Shown here in pieces: positions 9,129-18,930 of a stretch of DNA of 64,000 bases. The notes beneath the pieces are model-generated. The model worked only from the letters and a program-made list of their open reading frames with translations, did not search any database and was not told the DNA's origin. Numbering within the stretch: position 1 is the first letter of the stretch; each line of letters begins with the position of its first letter. Source of the DNA: Gottschalkia purinilytica (lineage in GTDB: Bacteria > Bacillota > Clostridia > Tissierellales > Gottschalkiaceae). Location: contig NZ_LGSS01000003.1 of NCBI RefSeq assembly GCF_001190785.1, positions 248,001 through 312,000 on the forward strand, given 5' to 3'. Made by a program: the position numbers and the translations under genes.

Positions 9129-10508
9129 TTATTTTTTAGGTAAATGTATACATTTATCAAAAGAATCTGCACATGCTTCCATAAATGCTTCTGAGAATGT
9201 TGGGTGGCCATGTATAGTTTCTGCAACACCTTCAGCTGTAACTCCTGCTTCCATTAAAGCAGCAGCTTCATTAATCATTTCAGCAGCTGAAACTCCTATA
9301 ATATGAACTCCTAATATTTGCTCATTATCTCTGTTTGTTACTACTTTTACAAAACCATTTCCTTCACCTGAAGCTAATGCTCTACCATTAGCACCAAATG
9401 GGAATTTACCTACACCTACATTACTATATTTTTCTTTAGCTTGTTCTTCTGTTAACCCTACTGCTGCTACTTCTGGTAATGAATATACACAAGCTGGTAC
9501 ATTTTCTGCCTTAAATGTCTCATTTCCACCTAGAGCATTTATAACTGAAACCTCTGCCATTTTAGATGCTGCATGAGCAAGCATTAATTGTCCATTTATA
9601 TCTCCAGGAGCATATATTCCTTCTATGCTTGTTTCCATCTTGTCATTTACTACTATCGCTCCACGGTTCATTTCAAATTCGAGTTCTCCAACACCATCTA
9701 AATCTGGAACTCTACCTATTGATATTAATACTAAATCTGCTTCTACTGGATCTTTTCCTTCTAAGTGTAAAAGTACTTTGTCTCCTTGGTCTTCTATTTC
9801 TTTTAATCTACTTGAAGTAAGTATTTTTACGCCTTTTTTAGAAAGTAATTTTCCTAATTCAATACTTACATCTTCATCCATTGTAGGAACTATTCTGTCA
9901 TTTGACTGAATAACAGTTACTTTACTACCATAAGCATTAAATATAGTAGCGATCTCTGTACCTATTACTCCACCACCAACTATAGCTAATCTTTCTGGTA
10001 ATTCTTTTAAATCTAATATTTCATCACTTGTAAGTACTTTTGGGCTATCTATTCCAGGGATATTTATTCTAGCTACTTTTGATCCCCCAGCAAGAACTAT
10101 TTTTTTACCCTCTATTATGTCGCCTTCATCTATTTGTACTTTTTTATCTTTAGTTAATCTACCTACACCATTATATATGTCAATACCGTAGCTTTTTAAA
10201 AGACCACCTACACCAGTTGTAAGTCTTCTAACTACTCTATTTTTATAACTTACTATTTTATCCATATCTAGACTAAAGTTTGTATTGTCTAACACAATGC
10301 CTCTACTTTTAGCATCATTAATATGTTCTATAATTTCTGCGTTTTTTACATAAGTCTTTGTTGGGATACATCCTCTATTTAAACAAGTACCACCAAAATT
10401 ATCTTTTTCTACTATAGCAACTTTACCACCAAGTTGAGCTGCTTTTATAGCTCCTACGTATCCTGCAGGACCTCCTCCAATTACTATAACATCATAAATT
10501 TGTGACAC
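9129..10508 (-). CDS. lpdA: Dihydrolipoamide dehydrogenase (E3)
   Basis: 459 residues, a standard length. FAD loop GGGPAGYVGAIKAAQLG, redox disulphide GGTCLNRGCIPTK (Cys near 42 and 47), NAD loop GGGVIGTEIA and the C-terminal HGHPTFSEAF with the active-site His are all present. It reoxidises lipoamide in 2-oxoacid dehydrogenase, acetoin or glycine-cleavage complexes. No E1, E2 or gcv gene adjoins it, so the partner complex is elsewhere. Start GTG with AGGAGG eight bases upstream. Confidence 0.95.
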   Translation of the reverse strand: MSQIYDVIVIGGGPAGYVGAIKAAQLGGKVAIVEKDNFGGTCLNRGCIPTKTYVKNAEIIEHINDAKSRGIVLDNTNFSLDMDKIVSYKNRVVRRLTTGVGGLLKSYGIDIYNGVGRLTKDKKVQIDEGDIIEGKKIVLAGGSKVARINIPGIDSPKVLTSDEILDLKELPERLAIVGGGVIGTEIATIFNAYGSKVTVIQSNDRIVPTMDEDVSIELGKLLSKKGVKILTSSRLKEIEDQGDKVLLHLEGKDPVEADLVLISIGRVPDLDGVGELEFEMNRGAIVVNDKMETSIEGIYAPGDINGQLMLAHAASKMAEVSVINALGGNETFKAENVPACVYSLPEVAAVGLTEEQAKEKYSNVGVGKFPFGANGRALASGEGNGFVKVVTNRDNEQILGVHIIGVSAAEMINEAAALMEAGVTAEGVAETIHGHPTFSEAFMEACADSFDKCIHLPKK

Positions 10509-10743
10509 AGGTTCCGCCTCCTTTAGTTTTTTATTTATTTTAATAAAAGTTTGTATATCATTTAATAATACAGAACTTATTTATGTATATTCATTCATAT
10601 ATCAATGAAAGTTTAACATACTTCAGAAACTTTGTCTAAATAAGTTCTCATATAAAATTATAGTACATTAAATATATTTATTCTATATTAATATTTAATA
10701 TTTATAGAATTTTTATATAATGTTTTTAGTCATTAATATTTTT

Positions 10744-11475
10744 CTATAGTTCTTTTAATAAGTTCACTCCTACATCTGGATAATCTGTTAATATTCCTGA
10801 AACACCTTTCTTAAGTACCCTCATCATTTCACATCTATCATTTATAGTAAAGAAATATGTGTTAAATCCATTATCTTTACAATCATTAATAAACTTATCA
10901 TCTATTAACATGGAAATCATACTTATTCCACTTGAATTTATTCTTTTTGCATGAACTAATAAATCATCAAATTTAAACATATATAAAGGCGCTACTTTTA
11001 TTTTTCTATTAATTTTTTTAATTTCTATTAAACTAGGATAATTAAATGAAGATATTATTACATTATCAGTTAATTCTTTTTTTTGAATTAAATCTACAAC
11101 CTTTTCTTCTAATCCATCATAATGAATAAATATATTTTTCAGTTCTATATTTATTAATATATTTTTATCTTTTACAATTTCAAAAACTTCTTCTAGAGTA
11201 GGTATTTTTTCTCCTTTATATTTTTCATTATACCAACTTCCTGCATCTAATGCTTTTATTTCTTTTAAAGTTAAATCTTTTATATATCCCACTCCATTAG
11301 TTGTTCTATTTAACATTTCATCATGACAAACTACAATTTCATTATCTTTAGTCATTTGTACATCTAATTCTATACCATCTGATTTCATTTCTATTGCTTT
11401 CTTAAATGAAGAAATAGTATTTTCTGGAGCATATGCTGATGCACCTCTATGCGCAATTATTAATGGCTTTTTCAT
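10744..11475 (-). CDS. Glycerophosphodiester phosphodiesterase
   Basis: 243 residues. Catalytic motifs: IIAHRGASAYAPENT (His near 9, Arg), ELDVQMTKDNEIVVCHD (metal-binding Glu/Asp and second His near 51), INIELK and ILTDYPD. It hydrolyses deacylated phospholipids to glycerol-3-phosphate and an alcohol. There is no signal peptide, so it acts in the cytosol. ATG start behind AAGGGGTG. The next upstream gene is separated by a terminator. Confidence 0.92.
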   Translation of the reverse strand: MKKPLIIAHRGASAYAPENTISSFKKAIEMKSDGIELDVQMTKDNEIVVCHDEMLNRTTNGVGYIKDLTLKEIKALDAGSWYNEKYKGEKIPTLEEVFEIVKDKNILINIELKNIFIHYDGLEEKVVDLIQKKELTDNVIISSFNYPSLIEIKKINRKIKVAPLYMFKFDDLLVHAKRINSSGISMISMLIDDKFINDCKDNGFNTYFFTINDRCEMMRVLKKGVSGILTDYPDVGVNLLKEL

Positions 11476-11511
11476 TCATTTCACCCCTTATAAGTTCAAT
11501 ATATTCCAAAA

Positions 11512-11546
11512 AATAAAAATAGCCCCTTAATCTTTGGGACTATTTA
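11512..11546 (-). terminator. Terminator of the small helical-protein gene
   Basis: Stem AAATAGTCCC/GGGGCTATTT with a T-rich tail on the minus strand. Confidence 0.75.
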
Positions 11547-11552
11547 AAAGCT

Positions 11553-11747
11553 TTACTGTTGGCTATTATGTTTTTTTAAAATTTCTTGTAATCTTCTTGC
11601 TTGCATTCCTGATTCTTCAGCAAATATTTTAAATGTTTCTGCTAATTCAGTGTCTCTCATTTTTTTAGAAAAAACTTCATAATCTCTTACCATTTCTTGA
11701 GCATCTAATATTTTTTTCTTTAAAATATCTTTTTCATTTAAATCCAT
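11553..11747 (-). CDS. Small helical protein, unrecognised
   Basis: 64 residues, highly charged, with two predicted long helices (DILKKKILDAQEMVRDYEVF and ELAETFKIFAEESG), ending in basic, Gln-rich sequence. It has no Cys and no membrane segment. The helix pattern is faintly ferritin-like, but no metal motif is complete. AGGAGG site with ATG start. Function unknown. Confidence 0.65.
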   Translation of the reverse strand: MDLNEKDILKKKILDAQEMVRDYEVFSKKMRDTELAETFKIFAEESGMQARRLQEILKKHNSQQ

Positions 11748-12092
11748 AAAAAATCCTCCTTATTATTTTTTAGATTTATTATATTATTTTCTACTATTTT
11801 TAAATTTATTACTATATTTAAATAAATAATATCTATCCTTATATCGTATATCTTCTATAAGATCACATACTTATAATCCATACATTATTATGTATATCAA
11901 ATTATACTGAGCTAACTATATATATAGCATTTCCAAAATTAAAATAATTATCAAATATTTTTAATACTTTTATTATTGTTTTTTTGATAGTTACTGTTGT
12001 TAAAATTAACATGCATCATATTTACTTATATATGATACTTTAGTAGAATTATATGAAATGGTATTTCTTAAATTTAGATAGGGGTGTTTGTA
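11748..12092. other. Intergenic, 345 nt, no gene seen
   Basis: Very AT-rich divergent gap between two oppositely directed genes. It must hold both promoters, but no convincing -35/-10 pair, riboswitch or small ORF stands out. Confidence 0.5.
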
Positions 12093-12902
12093 ATGTATGA
12101 CTATCATGTTCATAGTATGTTTTCAGGAGACTGTAAATATACCATGGAAGAAATGGTTCTAGCAGCTATTGATAAAAATATAAAATCATTATCCTTTACT
12201 GACCATATAGACTATGACTACGGAAGCGGAAACTATAGTTCTGAAATCAATTTTGTTTTTAATACAGAAGATTATATGAAAGAATTTAAAAAAATTAAGA
12301 ACAATTATAAAAATCAAATTGAAATATTATCAGGAGTAGAATTAGGTATGCAGCCTCATTTAGTTGATAAGATACATGAATTATTACCATTAGATATATT
12401 TGATTTTATATTAATGTCTGTACACACAGTAAAGAGACAAGATCTTCATGAAGGTGAGTTTTTTGAAAATAAATCAGCTATTAAATCCTATGAAGAATAC
12501 TATGAGGATCTGTATACATGTTTAGATAAATTCGATAATTTTGATATAGTAGGCCATTTAAATTTAATCGATAGATATTCCAAGTATTTAAATGAATCTG
12601 TAAAATTTGAAGACTATAAAGAAATAATATCTGAGGTTTTGAAAAAAATAATTTCTAAGGGTAAGGGTATAGAGATAAACACTTCAGGTATAAGATATGG
12701 CATGGAATCATTCTTACCAAACTTAGACATATTAAAACTTTATAAAAGTTTGGGTGGAGAAATTATAACGTTTGGCTCAGACTCTCATAAGCCAGAAGAT
12801 ATAGGTTTTGCATACAATGATGTAATAAAACTTCTTAAAGAATTAGACTTCAAATACTTGACTATTTTTAAAAATAGAAAAAAACAATTTATTAATATAT
12901 AA
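12093..12902 (+). CDS. hisK: Histidinol-phosphatase, PHP family
   Basis: 269 residues. PHP metal motifs are complete: YDYHVHSMFSGD, SFTDHIDYDYG, MSVHTVKRQD with the HisJ-type DLHEGEFF loop, VGHLNLIDRY and FGSDSHKPEDIG. This set is typical of HisJ/HisK histidinol-phosphatases, which carry out the penultimate step of histidine synthesis. No other his gene is nearby. A GTG at 12084 lies inside the ribosome site, so the ATG at 12093 (six bases after AGGGGTG) is the start. A related PHP phosphoesterase role cannot be excluded. Confidence 0.85.
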   Translation: MYDYHVHSMFSGDCKYTMEEMVLAAIDKNIKSLSFTDHIDYDYGSGNYSSEINFVFNTEDYMKEFKKIKNNYKNQIEILSGVELGMQPHLVDKIHELLPLDIFDFILMSVHTVKRQDLHEGEFFENKSAIKSYEEYYEDLYTCLDKFDNFDIVGHLNLIDRYSKYLNESVKFEDYKEIISEVLKKIISKGKGIEINTSGIRYGMESFLPNLDILKLYKSLGGEIITFGSDSHKPEDIGFAYNDVIKLLKELDFKYLTIFKNRKKQFINI

Positions 12903-12932
12903 ATAGGGTAGGATCATTTCCTCACCCTATTT
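12901..12932. terminator. Convergent terminator
   Basis: Stem AAATAGGGT/ACCCTATTT around a 14-nt loop between two convergent genes; it overlaps both gene ends. Confidence 0.75.
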
Positions 12933-13156
12933 ATTTTTACTTTTTCATCATAATTGCAATTATCACAATTGAATAAGTGCAAACAACAGTCATGGGATAC
13001 TCCATCAACAAGCTGAGTTATATCATTAGAAAGATAAGGACTATAATCGTCATAGAAGTTTACTATAGGTCCATAATCTTTCATATAGTCACTACAGTTT
13101 TTACATTTAACTTTCTTTTCTTTTAGTCCGTTACAAAGTGGACATATTAAGTTCAT
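12914..13156 (-). CDS. Cys-rich zinc-ribbon-like small protein
   Basis: 80 residues with two early CxxC pairs (CPLC, CKNC), a Cys-Cys pair (HDCCLHLFNC) and a final CDNC. The spacing suggests one or two zinc knuckles. The middle is acidic and aromatic. No enzyme domain is visible. ATG with GGAGG upstream, TAA inside the shared terminator. I do not recognise a named family; small zinc-ribbon proteins like this are common in Clostridia. Confidence 0.7.
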   Translation of the reverse strand: MNLICPLCNGLKEKKVKCKNCSDYMKDYGPIVNFYDDYSPYLSNDITQLVDGVSHDCCLHLFNCDNCNYDEKVKINRVRK

Positions 13157-13353
13157 TTTTTCCTCCTAATAACCTCGTTAAATTTATTCCCTTCACTTCT
13201 ATTTTCTTGATATATCTAAGATATTATACATTTAATTCTAAGCTTATTTTAAATAATGTCATTTTAAATTTTTTGAAGTAATTATTCAAGTAACTAAGGA
13301 ATATTTATATTATTAAATATCTTAATTATTTTGATTATATTAGAGGTGGTATT

Positions 13354-14886
13354 TTGACTAAGAAAGGTTTTATTTATAGTACAACTATCTTAATTCTAGT
13401 AAATTTTGTCGTTAGATTTATAGGCTTTGCTTATAAAATTATATTATCAAAAAATATAGGTGCTGAAGGGATAGGTCTTTATCATATAGTTAGTCCTGTA
13501 TTAATGCTAGCAATTACTTTTACAACTTCTGGACTTCCCATAGCAGTATCTAAATTAGTTGCAAGTCAGCAAACGATAAGTAATAGCAATGGTAGTATAA
13601 AGGTTTTTAAAGTTGCATTTTGTTTTTCTTTCTTATTAAGTATTTTATTAAGCCTAATCTTGCTATTATTTAACGGATATATAAGCTTTAATCTATTAAA
13701 AAATAACGATGTAAGATTAGCAGTAATCTTACTTATTCCAGCTATTATAATAATATCTTTAAGCTCAATATTAAGAGGGTATTTTTATGGAATAAATCAA
13801 GTGAATCCACCAGGTATTGCCCAGGTAATCGAGCAAGTAACTAGAGTATTGTTTGTTATCGGAATCATGACATATCTTAAAGGGGTTAGCCCTAAAGTAG
13901 GATTATTAATAGCTACAATAGCTGTTAGTGTAGGAGAGTTCTTTGGATTTTTATGGTTATTACTAAGCTTTAAAATTTCTTCTTTTAAGAATAAAAAAAG
14001 ACTAAATTCAAGCATTAAATATAGTTCTATATTCTCTAAATTGGTCAAAATATCTTTTCCTATAACTATATCTAGACTTACAAATGTATTAATGCAATTA
14101 ATAAATGCTATACTTATACCTCAACTTCTAATAAAAGCTGGATATACAAATAGCGAAGCTATAGGTATGTTTGGAAGACTAATGGGAATGGCAATGCCAT
14201 TGATTTTTCTACCATTTATAGTTACTTCTGCTCTAGTCGTAAATATAGTACCTACTTTATCTAAGCTTTTGGATTCCAAAGAAGAAGTAGCTTTGAATTC
14301 TAACATTCATTTATGTATAAAAATCACTTTGTTGGTTTCTATCCCTATTACTGGATACTTTATTTTCTTTGCAACGCCAATTTCTAAGCTTTTTTATAAT
14401 GATGTCAAAGTATCAAGCTATATAGTTAGTATGAGCTATAGTATTGTATTTTTATCTTTACAACATACTCTTTCAGGAATTCTTCAAGGAATCGGTAAGC
14501 AGCTTATATCAACAATCAATCATATAATTGGAACTATTATTCAATTAATTACTTCATATTATCTAATATCAAATCCTTCATTTGGTATTAATGGATTTTT
14601 TATAAGTTTTATATTATCAACATTAATTACATTTGTACTAAATTATATTACACTTGAAAAATCAGTTAAAATAAAGTTTAAATTTATTGATTATATTTTA
14701 AAGCCAACATTTGCTACTATGCTGTCATTACTTATAACCTTCATAACATATATATTTATAATTAATATTGGTATAAAAAGTTTCTTTGTTCTTTTAATTT
14801 GCATGAGTGTATCTGGTTCTTCATACTTATTATTATTATTTGTTACAAAAGCACTTCCTGATTTTGTTTATAAAAAGTTTTTATAA
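13354..14886 (+). CDS. spoVB: SpoVB/MurJ-family lipid flippase-like protein
   Basis: 510 residues with about 14 membrane segments, the MviN/MATE-fold layout. The N-terminus (LVNFVVRFIGFAYKIILSKNIGAEGIGLYH, read in parts) and LTFTTSGLPIAVSKLVASQ-like region match the stage V sporulation protein B group, which exports cell-wall lipid precursors, needed for spore cortex in Bacillus. Clostridia often encode several paralogues, so a vegetative polysaccharide flippase is the alternative. TTG start with GAGGTGG four bases before it. Its last codons overlap the end of a convergent GNAT gene by 6 nt, with no room for a separate terminator. Confidence 0.85.
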   Translation: MTKKGFIYSTTILILVNFVVRFIGFAYKIILSKNIGAEGIGLYHIVSPVLMLAITFTTSGLPIAVSKLVASQQTISNSNGSIKVFKVAFCFSFLLSILLSLILLLFNGYISFNLLKNNDVRLAVILLIPAIIIISLSSILRGYFYGINQVNPPGIAQVIEQVTRVLFVIGIMTYLKGVSPKVGLLIATIAVSVGEFFGFLWLLLSFKISSFKNKKRLNSSIKYSSIFSKLVKISFPITISRLTNVLMQLINAILIPQLLIKAGYTNSEAIGMFGRLMGMAMPLIFLPFIVTSALVVNIVPTLSKLLDSKEEVALNSNIHLCIKITLLVSIPITGYFIFFATPISKLFYNDVKVSSYIVSMSYSIVFLSLQHTLSGILQGIGKQLISTINHIIGTIIQLITSYYLISNPSFGINGFFISFILSTLITFVLNYITLEKSVKIKFKFIDYILKPTFATMLSLLITFITYIFIINIGIKSFFVLLICMSVSGSSYLLLLFVTKALPDFVYKKFL

Positions 14887-15348
14887 AGTTTGACTATTTA
14901 TACTTTTTTCAAATATAGTTATATATACTCCATCATGTACTTCTCTTTTTCCAATGCTTATAAATCCATTTGTCTCATATAGTCTAGTTGCTGGTTCATT
15001 TTTTGAACCAGTTGTAACTACTATTTTTGTTACTTTGCTATCTACATTTTCTATAAATTTTAGCAGCTTATTAGCTATTCCTCTTCTAAAATAACTAGGG
15101 TGAATTGCAATTTTACATATATCTAAAGTCTTTTCGTCTATGTAATATGATATAATTCCTAAAAGCTTATTTTCTTCAAAATATCCATATAAAGTTTCAT
15201 TGCTATTTTTTATGTCATCTATATTTTCCTTTAAAGGAGGTATATCATAAAAATTAATAATTTCTGCTTCTTTTTTATAAGCTTCCTTTTGAATATCTAA
15301 TACTTTTATAAGCAAATCTTCATTATTAACATCTATCTTTTTTATCAT
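14881..15348 (-). CDS. GNAT-family N-acetyltransferase
   Basis: 155 residues. The acetyl-CoA loop is AIHPSYFRRGIANKLLKFIE near residue 80-100 (the R-R-G-I-A variant of the Q/RxxGxG/A motif), followed by ATRLYETNGFISIGKRE, the usual GNAT motif B. This resembles RimI-like or small-molecule acetyltransferases. Substrate unknown. It overlaps the convergent spoVB-like gene. Confidence 0.85.
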   Translation of the reverse strand: MIKKIDVNNEDLLIKVLDIQKEAYKKEAEIINFYDIPPLKENIDDIKNSNETLYGYFEENKLLGIISYYIDEKTLDICKIAIHPSYFRRGIANKLLKFIENVDSKVTKIVVTTGSKNEPATRLYETNGFISIGKREVHDGVYITIFEKSINSQTL

Positions 15349-15486
15349 TTAAAGTCATTCCTTTTAAATTATTTATTAATTACACTTTAAAGTAACAATT
15401 CTAGCTAATTATAATATAATAATATACTAAACTATTAAAACATTAGCTAAATACATATTTTACTCTTAAATTTTTAAAAACAATAA

Positions 15487-15516
15487 AAAATCCTTAAGCT
15501 AGTGCCTAAGGATTTT
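15487..15516 (-). terminator. Terminator of the 6S RNA gene
   Basis: Stem AAAATCCTTA/TAAGGATTTT with a 10-nt loop followed by T residues on the minus strand. Confidence 0.8.
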
Positions 15517-15699
15517 CCCGCGATGCCGGTTGCCCTGCTAATTCATACCCGCATCTCTCGCAGGTGGGTGTTCTATCTTTAGTTTCTGATTTCCTATACA
15601 AGTAGGCCTATCATACACTATAGAACTTGAACTCCCGTAATACATATGTCGGTTGAATTATCAAAAGCTCTCGTACATCTCAGGAATGTTTTATGTTGT
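15488..15699 (-). ncRNA. ssrS: 6S RNA
   Basis: The gap after the GNAT gene contains no ORF but a transcript-like unit. On the minus strand it begins near 15698 and contains TTCCTGAGATGT (15686-15675), which pairs almost completely with GCATCGCGGGAA (15526-15515). This closing stem, the CCTGAGATGT start and the long imperfect internal helix with a central bubble are hallmarks of 6S RNA, which mimics an open promoter and sequesters sigma-A RNA polymerase. The size (about 185 nt before the terminator), the TATAAT upstream and the terminator downstream all fit. Confidence 0.85.
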
Positions 15700-15705
15700 G
15701 AATTT

Positions 15706-15735
15706 ATTATACTACAAATACATTTTTTTAAAAAG
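15706..15735 (-). promoter_or_regulatory. Promoter of 6S RNA
   Basis: A perfect TATAAT (15711-15706, minus strand) lies about 7 nt before the expected 6S RNA 5' end. The -35 region (about 15730) is T-rich and weak. Confidence 0.6.
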
Positions 15736-15842
15736 TAAGATAGTTATTATTTTATAAAATTATCTTACTTTATATATGTTTAGTTAGAGTATAATAAATT
15801 TTCCTTTTATTTTTGCAGTTTTACTAATTTAGCCTTTATCAT

Positions 15843-17600
15843 TTAATTTTCTAATATATTATTAATCTCATCTTCATCTAATGTTTCTTTTTCCAAAAGA
15901 TTTTGAGTAATTTTTTCTAATAAATTCATATTATTTTTCAGAATATCTAAAGTTTTATCATACATTTCTTTTAATATAAATCTTGTTCTATCTATAATAT
16001 AGTTATTAGCACCTAAATTTCCACCTAAAGCTATTTCGTAGTTTATAAGCCCTGCTTCATCATCCATTCCGAATTTACTTATCATAGAAAGAGCCATATT
16101 TGTAGATCTCTCTAAATCGTTTGATGCTCCTGTAGTAATGTTATCTTTTCCAAATACAATTTCTTCAGCAGCTCTTCCTCCTAAAGAAATCATTATATGG
16201 TTCTTAATATCATCTTTTGTCTGATACATTTTATCAGGAGGAATATTCATACTAAAGCCTCCTGCACCTTTAGTACTTGGTATTATACTAACTTTTGTAA
16301 CTCTATTCTTAGGACAAGTTAATTTTGCAACTAAGGCATGTCCCGCCTCATGATATGCTGTAATAGATTTCTCCTCTAAAGAAATACTACTTCTATCTTT
16401 TTTTTCTTCTCCTACTACAACTGTATAAAAAGCTTTATCTATATGATTCATTGTTATATTTAAATCATTATGCTTTGCTGCTATCATAGCTGACTCATTC
16501 ATAAGACTCTCTAACTTTGCTCCACTAAAATAAACAGTCTGATATGCAACCTTTTTCAAGTCGACATCCTGAGATATAGGCTTATTCTTACTATGAAGCT
16601 TAAGGATCTTATATCTAGCATTTACATCTGGTAATCCTACTTCTATCTGTCTATCAAATCTACCAGGTCTTAGTAAAGCATCATCCAATGTATCTATTCT
16701 ATTTGTAGCTCCTATAACAATAATACCTTCATTGCCTTTAAAACCAGACATTTCCGTTAAGAGAGCATTTAGCGTTCTATCACTTTCATCAGAAGCCCCA
16801 CTTGCAAGTCCTGATTTTCTCTTTTTTCCCATTGCATCTATTTCATCTATAAATATTACACATTTACCTGCTTCTCTAGCTTTTTTAAATAAGCTTCTTA
16901 TTCTACTTGCACCAACCCCTGCATATATTTGAATAAAGTCAGATCCTGTTACTGCAAAAAAAGGAACTCCTGCCTCACCTGCTAGAGCTTTAGCCAATAA
17001 TGTCTTACCAGTACCTGGTGCACCGTATAATAGAACACCTCTAGGCATTCTAGCTCCATACTTCTGATATTTTTCTGGATTTTGTATAAAGTCAACCAAC
17101 TCTCTAAGATTTTCTTTAGCTTCCTCATTTCCTGCAACATCATCAAAGGTTATTTTTGTTGAAACATCATTGTCATTACCTATACTTGACATTTGAGTCA
17201 TTTCTTTCTGAGCTTGTTTCGATGAGTTTTTACTAGAGAAATGAATAATCCCTACAAAACCAATCAAAGTCATAACTAAAAAGAAAGTATTGGTTACAAA
17301 AGAAGTTCCATTAGTTTCTTCTACCTTTACTTTAGACTCTAATAGTTGTTTTTTAAAATCTTCTGATCTAGGATTATCTGTTTTGAAATTTTTTCCGTCT
17401 TTTGTTACTCCTGTTATTTTAGAGTCATCGCTCAAATTTACATTTTTTATATTTCCTTTTTTAACATTTGTCATAAATTCTGTATATGAAATCTCTTGAT
17501 ACTTATTTTGTTTTACAAAAAAAGTTGTTAAAGATACTGTTGATACTAGAACTATCGTAGCTATAACTAAAAGTACCTTCATCTTTTTACTTAATTTCAA
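15843..17600 (-). CDS. ftsH: FtsH-like ATP-dependent zinc metalloprotease
   Basis: About 585 residues. Two membrane segments (about 8-27 and 104-122) flank a small extracytoplasmic domain. The AAA module has Walker A GAPGTGKT (about 192-199), Walker [13 protein letters not shown] and the second region of homology [21 protein letters not shown]. The protease site is [12 protein letters not shown] (His near 417) with the distal Asp in the [11 protein letters not shown] region. It degrades misfolded and regulatory membrane proteins. It is a little shorter than many FtsH proteins because the C-terminal tail is brief. A GTG at 17609 overlaps the ribosome site; TTG at 17600 is preferred. Confidence 0.93.
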   Translation of the reverse strand: MKLSKKMKVLLVIATIVLVSTVSLTTFFVKQNKYQEISYTEFMTNVKKGNIKNVNLSDDSKITGVTKDGKNFKTDNPRSEDFKKQLLESKVKVEETNGTSFVTNTFFLVMTLIGFVGIIHFSSKNSSKQAQKEMTQMSSIGNDNDVSTKITFDDVAGNEEAKENLRELVDFIQNPEKYQKYGARMPRGVLLYGAPGTGKTLLAKALAGEAGVPFFAVTGSDFIQIYAGVGASRIRSLFKKAREAGKCVIFIDEIDAMGKKRKSGLASGASDESDRTLNALLTEMSGFKGNEGIIVIGATNRIDTLDDALLRPGRFDRQIEVGLPDVNARYKILKLHSKNKPISQDVDLKKVAYQTVYFSGAKLESLMNESAMIAAKHNDLNITMNHIDKAFYTVVVGEEKKDRSSISLEEKSITAYHEAGHALVAKLTCPKNRVTKVSIIPSTKGAGGFSMNIPPDKMYQTKDDIKNHIMISLGGRAAEEIVFGKDNITTGASNDLERSTNMALSMISKFGMDDEAGLINYEIALGGNLGANNYIIDRTRFILKEMYDKTLDILKNNMNLLEKITQNLLEKETLDEDEINNILEN

Positions 17601-17682
17601 TAAAATCACCCTTTCAGGTTTACATAATCTGATAAATTATTATAACATTTTTAATAACAATTGTCTATTTAAAGAGTTTATA

Positions 17683-17715
17683 TAAAAAAATAGGTACACA
17701 TTAATGTGTACCTAT
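17683..17715 (-). terminator. Terminator overlapping the stop codon of the upstream small gene
   Basis: Perfect 11-bp stem (ATAGGTACACA/TGTGTACCTAT, 17690-17715) with a T run on the minus strand. The stop codon at 17714-17712 lies inside it. Confidence 0.9.
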
Positions 17716-18008
17716 AAGGACTGCTTAATAGCCTCAACTAGCTTATCTAGCTTTTTATTTTGATCTGGACTTAACATAGGGCGAATACTTTCCAATTTTT
17801 TCAATTTATTTTCAAGTTCATCTTTTCCCATTTCTTCTGATAATTTTTTATTAAGTTTTATTATTTCAAAAAATATTTCATCTTCAGATTTATCCGAATA
17901 CTTATTTGCTAGTTCCTTTAACTGATCAAGTTGTTCTTCTGATGGATTAACTTTTTGTTTTAATTGTTCTAATACTTTATCTATGTCTTTATTATTTTCA
18001 TTACTCAT
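17712..18008 (-). CDS. Small helical protein, unrecognised
   Basis: About 98 residues from the ATG at 18008, which has AGGAGGGG upstream; a frame-extending ATG at 18053 lies before that site and is unlikely to be used. The protein is Lys/Glu-rich, helical and free of Cys and membrane segments (KVLEQLKQKV, EEQLDQLKELANKYSDKS, LDKLVEAIKQSL). No family recognised. It is a single gene with its own terminator. Confidence 0.65.
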   Translation of the reverse strand: MSNENNKDIDKVLEQLKQKVNPSEEQLDQLKELANKYSDKSEDEIFFEIIKLNKKLSEEMGKDELENKLKKLESIRPMLSPDQNKKLDKLVEAIKQSL

Positions 18009-18076
18009 AAAATGTCCCCTCCTTTTATTCTTTATATATTTATGAGGGAACATGTTAATATATTACTTTCAAAATT

Positions 18077-18814
18077 TTACTTTTCAGCTACAACTATAGT
18101 ATGAAAAGAATCTTTAGTATATTTATCCTCCTTAAAACTTCCATATAGCTCAATTCTTTTAAATCCTATATTTTTTAAAATATCCTCTAGTTCTGATACT
18201 CTTAAAGGAAATAGGGGTATAGAGTTAGTATAAGATTCTTTTCTTTCATCTCTTTTTACTACTAACTCTGTATTAAAATAAACCTTTTTATCTTTATCAT
18301 CATAATCATATTTTCTTATAAACTCTATCCCTTTGTCCTTGTCTGAAATAGTCGGTAAATAATCAATATTAAAGTCTAATATTCTATCATAGTTTACTAT
18401 TTGTATTATTATTTTTCCATTCTCTCTAGTTATTTGATATATGTTTTTTATTAATTCTTCAATTTCTTTTAAACTTTGTAAATGAACTAGTGAATTTCCT
18501 ATACAAAATACCATATCATAAGACTCATCTTTTAATATATTATGAATATCTCTCATATCCCCTGCTTTAAAGTTTATTTTTAAATTATTTTCATTAGCTT
18601 TATTTAAAGCGTTATTTATCATTTCATCGTCTAAATCTACTCCATCTACTTTATATCCTAGTTTTGATAATTCTATAGAATAGTTTCCTGTCCCACAAGC
18701 TATGTCCAATATTTTTGAATGTTTTTTTACCCTATCTGATATAAATTTAACTGTCATCATTGAAGTAGGAAACACTATATCATAATATTTACTAAGTTCT
18801 TCATAAAATCCCAT
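18077..18814 (-). CDS. SAM-dependent class I methyltransferase
   Basis: 245 residues. Motif I ILDIACGTGNYSIELSKLG (about 37-55), acidic GVDLDDEM after strand 2, KAGDMRD and VFCIGNSLVHLQ follow the methyltransferase-11/25 pattern. The N-terminus FYEELSKYYDIVFP is typical of small-molecule methyltransferases in Clostridia. Substrate unknown. ATG with AAGGAG upstream. Confidence 0.88.
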   Translation of the reverse strand: MGFYEELSKYYDIVFPTSMMTVKFISDRVKKHSKILDIACGTGNYSIELSKLGYKVDGVDLDDEMINNALNKANENNLKINFKAGDMRDIHNILKDESYDMVFCIGNSLVHLQSLKEIEELIKNIYQITRENGKIIIQIVNYDRILDFNIDYLPTISDKDKGIEFIRKYDYDDKDKKVYFNTELVVKRDERKESYTNSIPLFPLRVSELEDILKNIGFKRIELYGSFKEDKYTKDSFHTIVVAEK

Positions 18815-18930
18815 TATATCAACTCCTTTTTATTTAATAATATTTTTATTATTTTTGTAACAATTTATTACTTTAAATCATATTATACTATAGAGACTAA
18901 TTGCCATAAACTACTTAAGGAGGTGTAAAT

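Noticed and set aside
15480-15720. T-box or other riboswitch in this gap
   Set aside because: No T-box sequence (TGGNACCGCG) and no downstream gene on that strand within reach; the closing stem fits 6S RNA.
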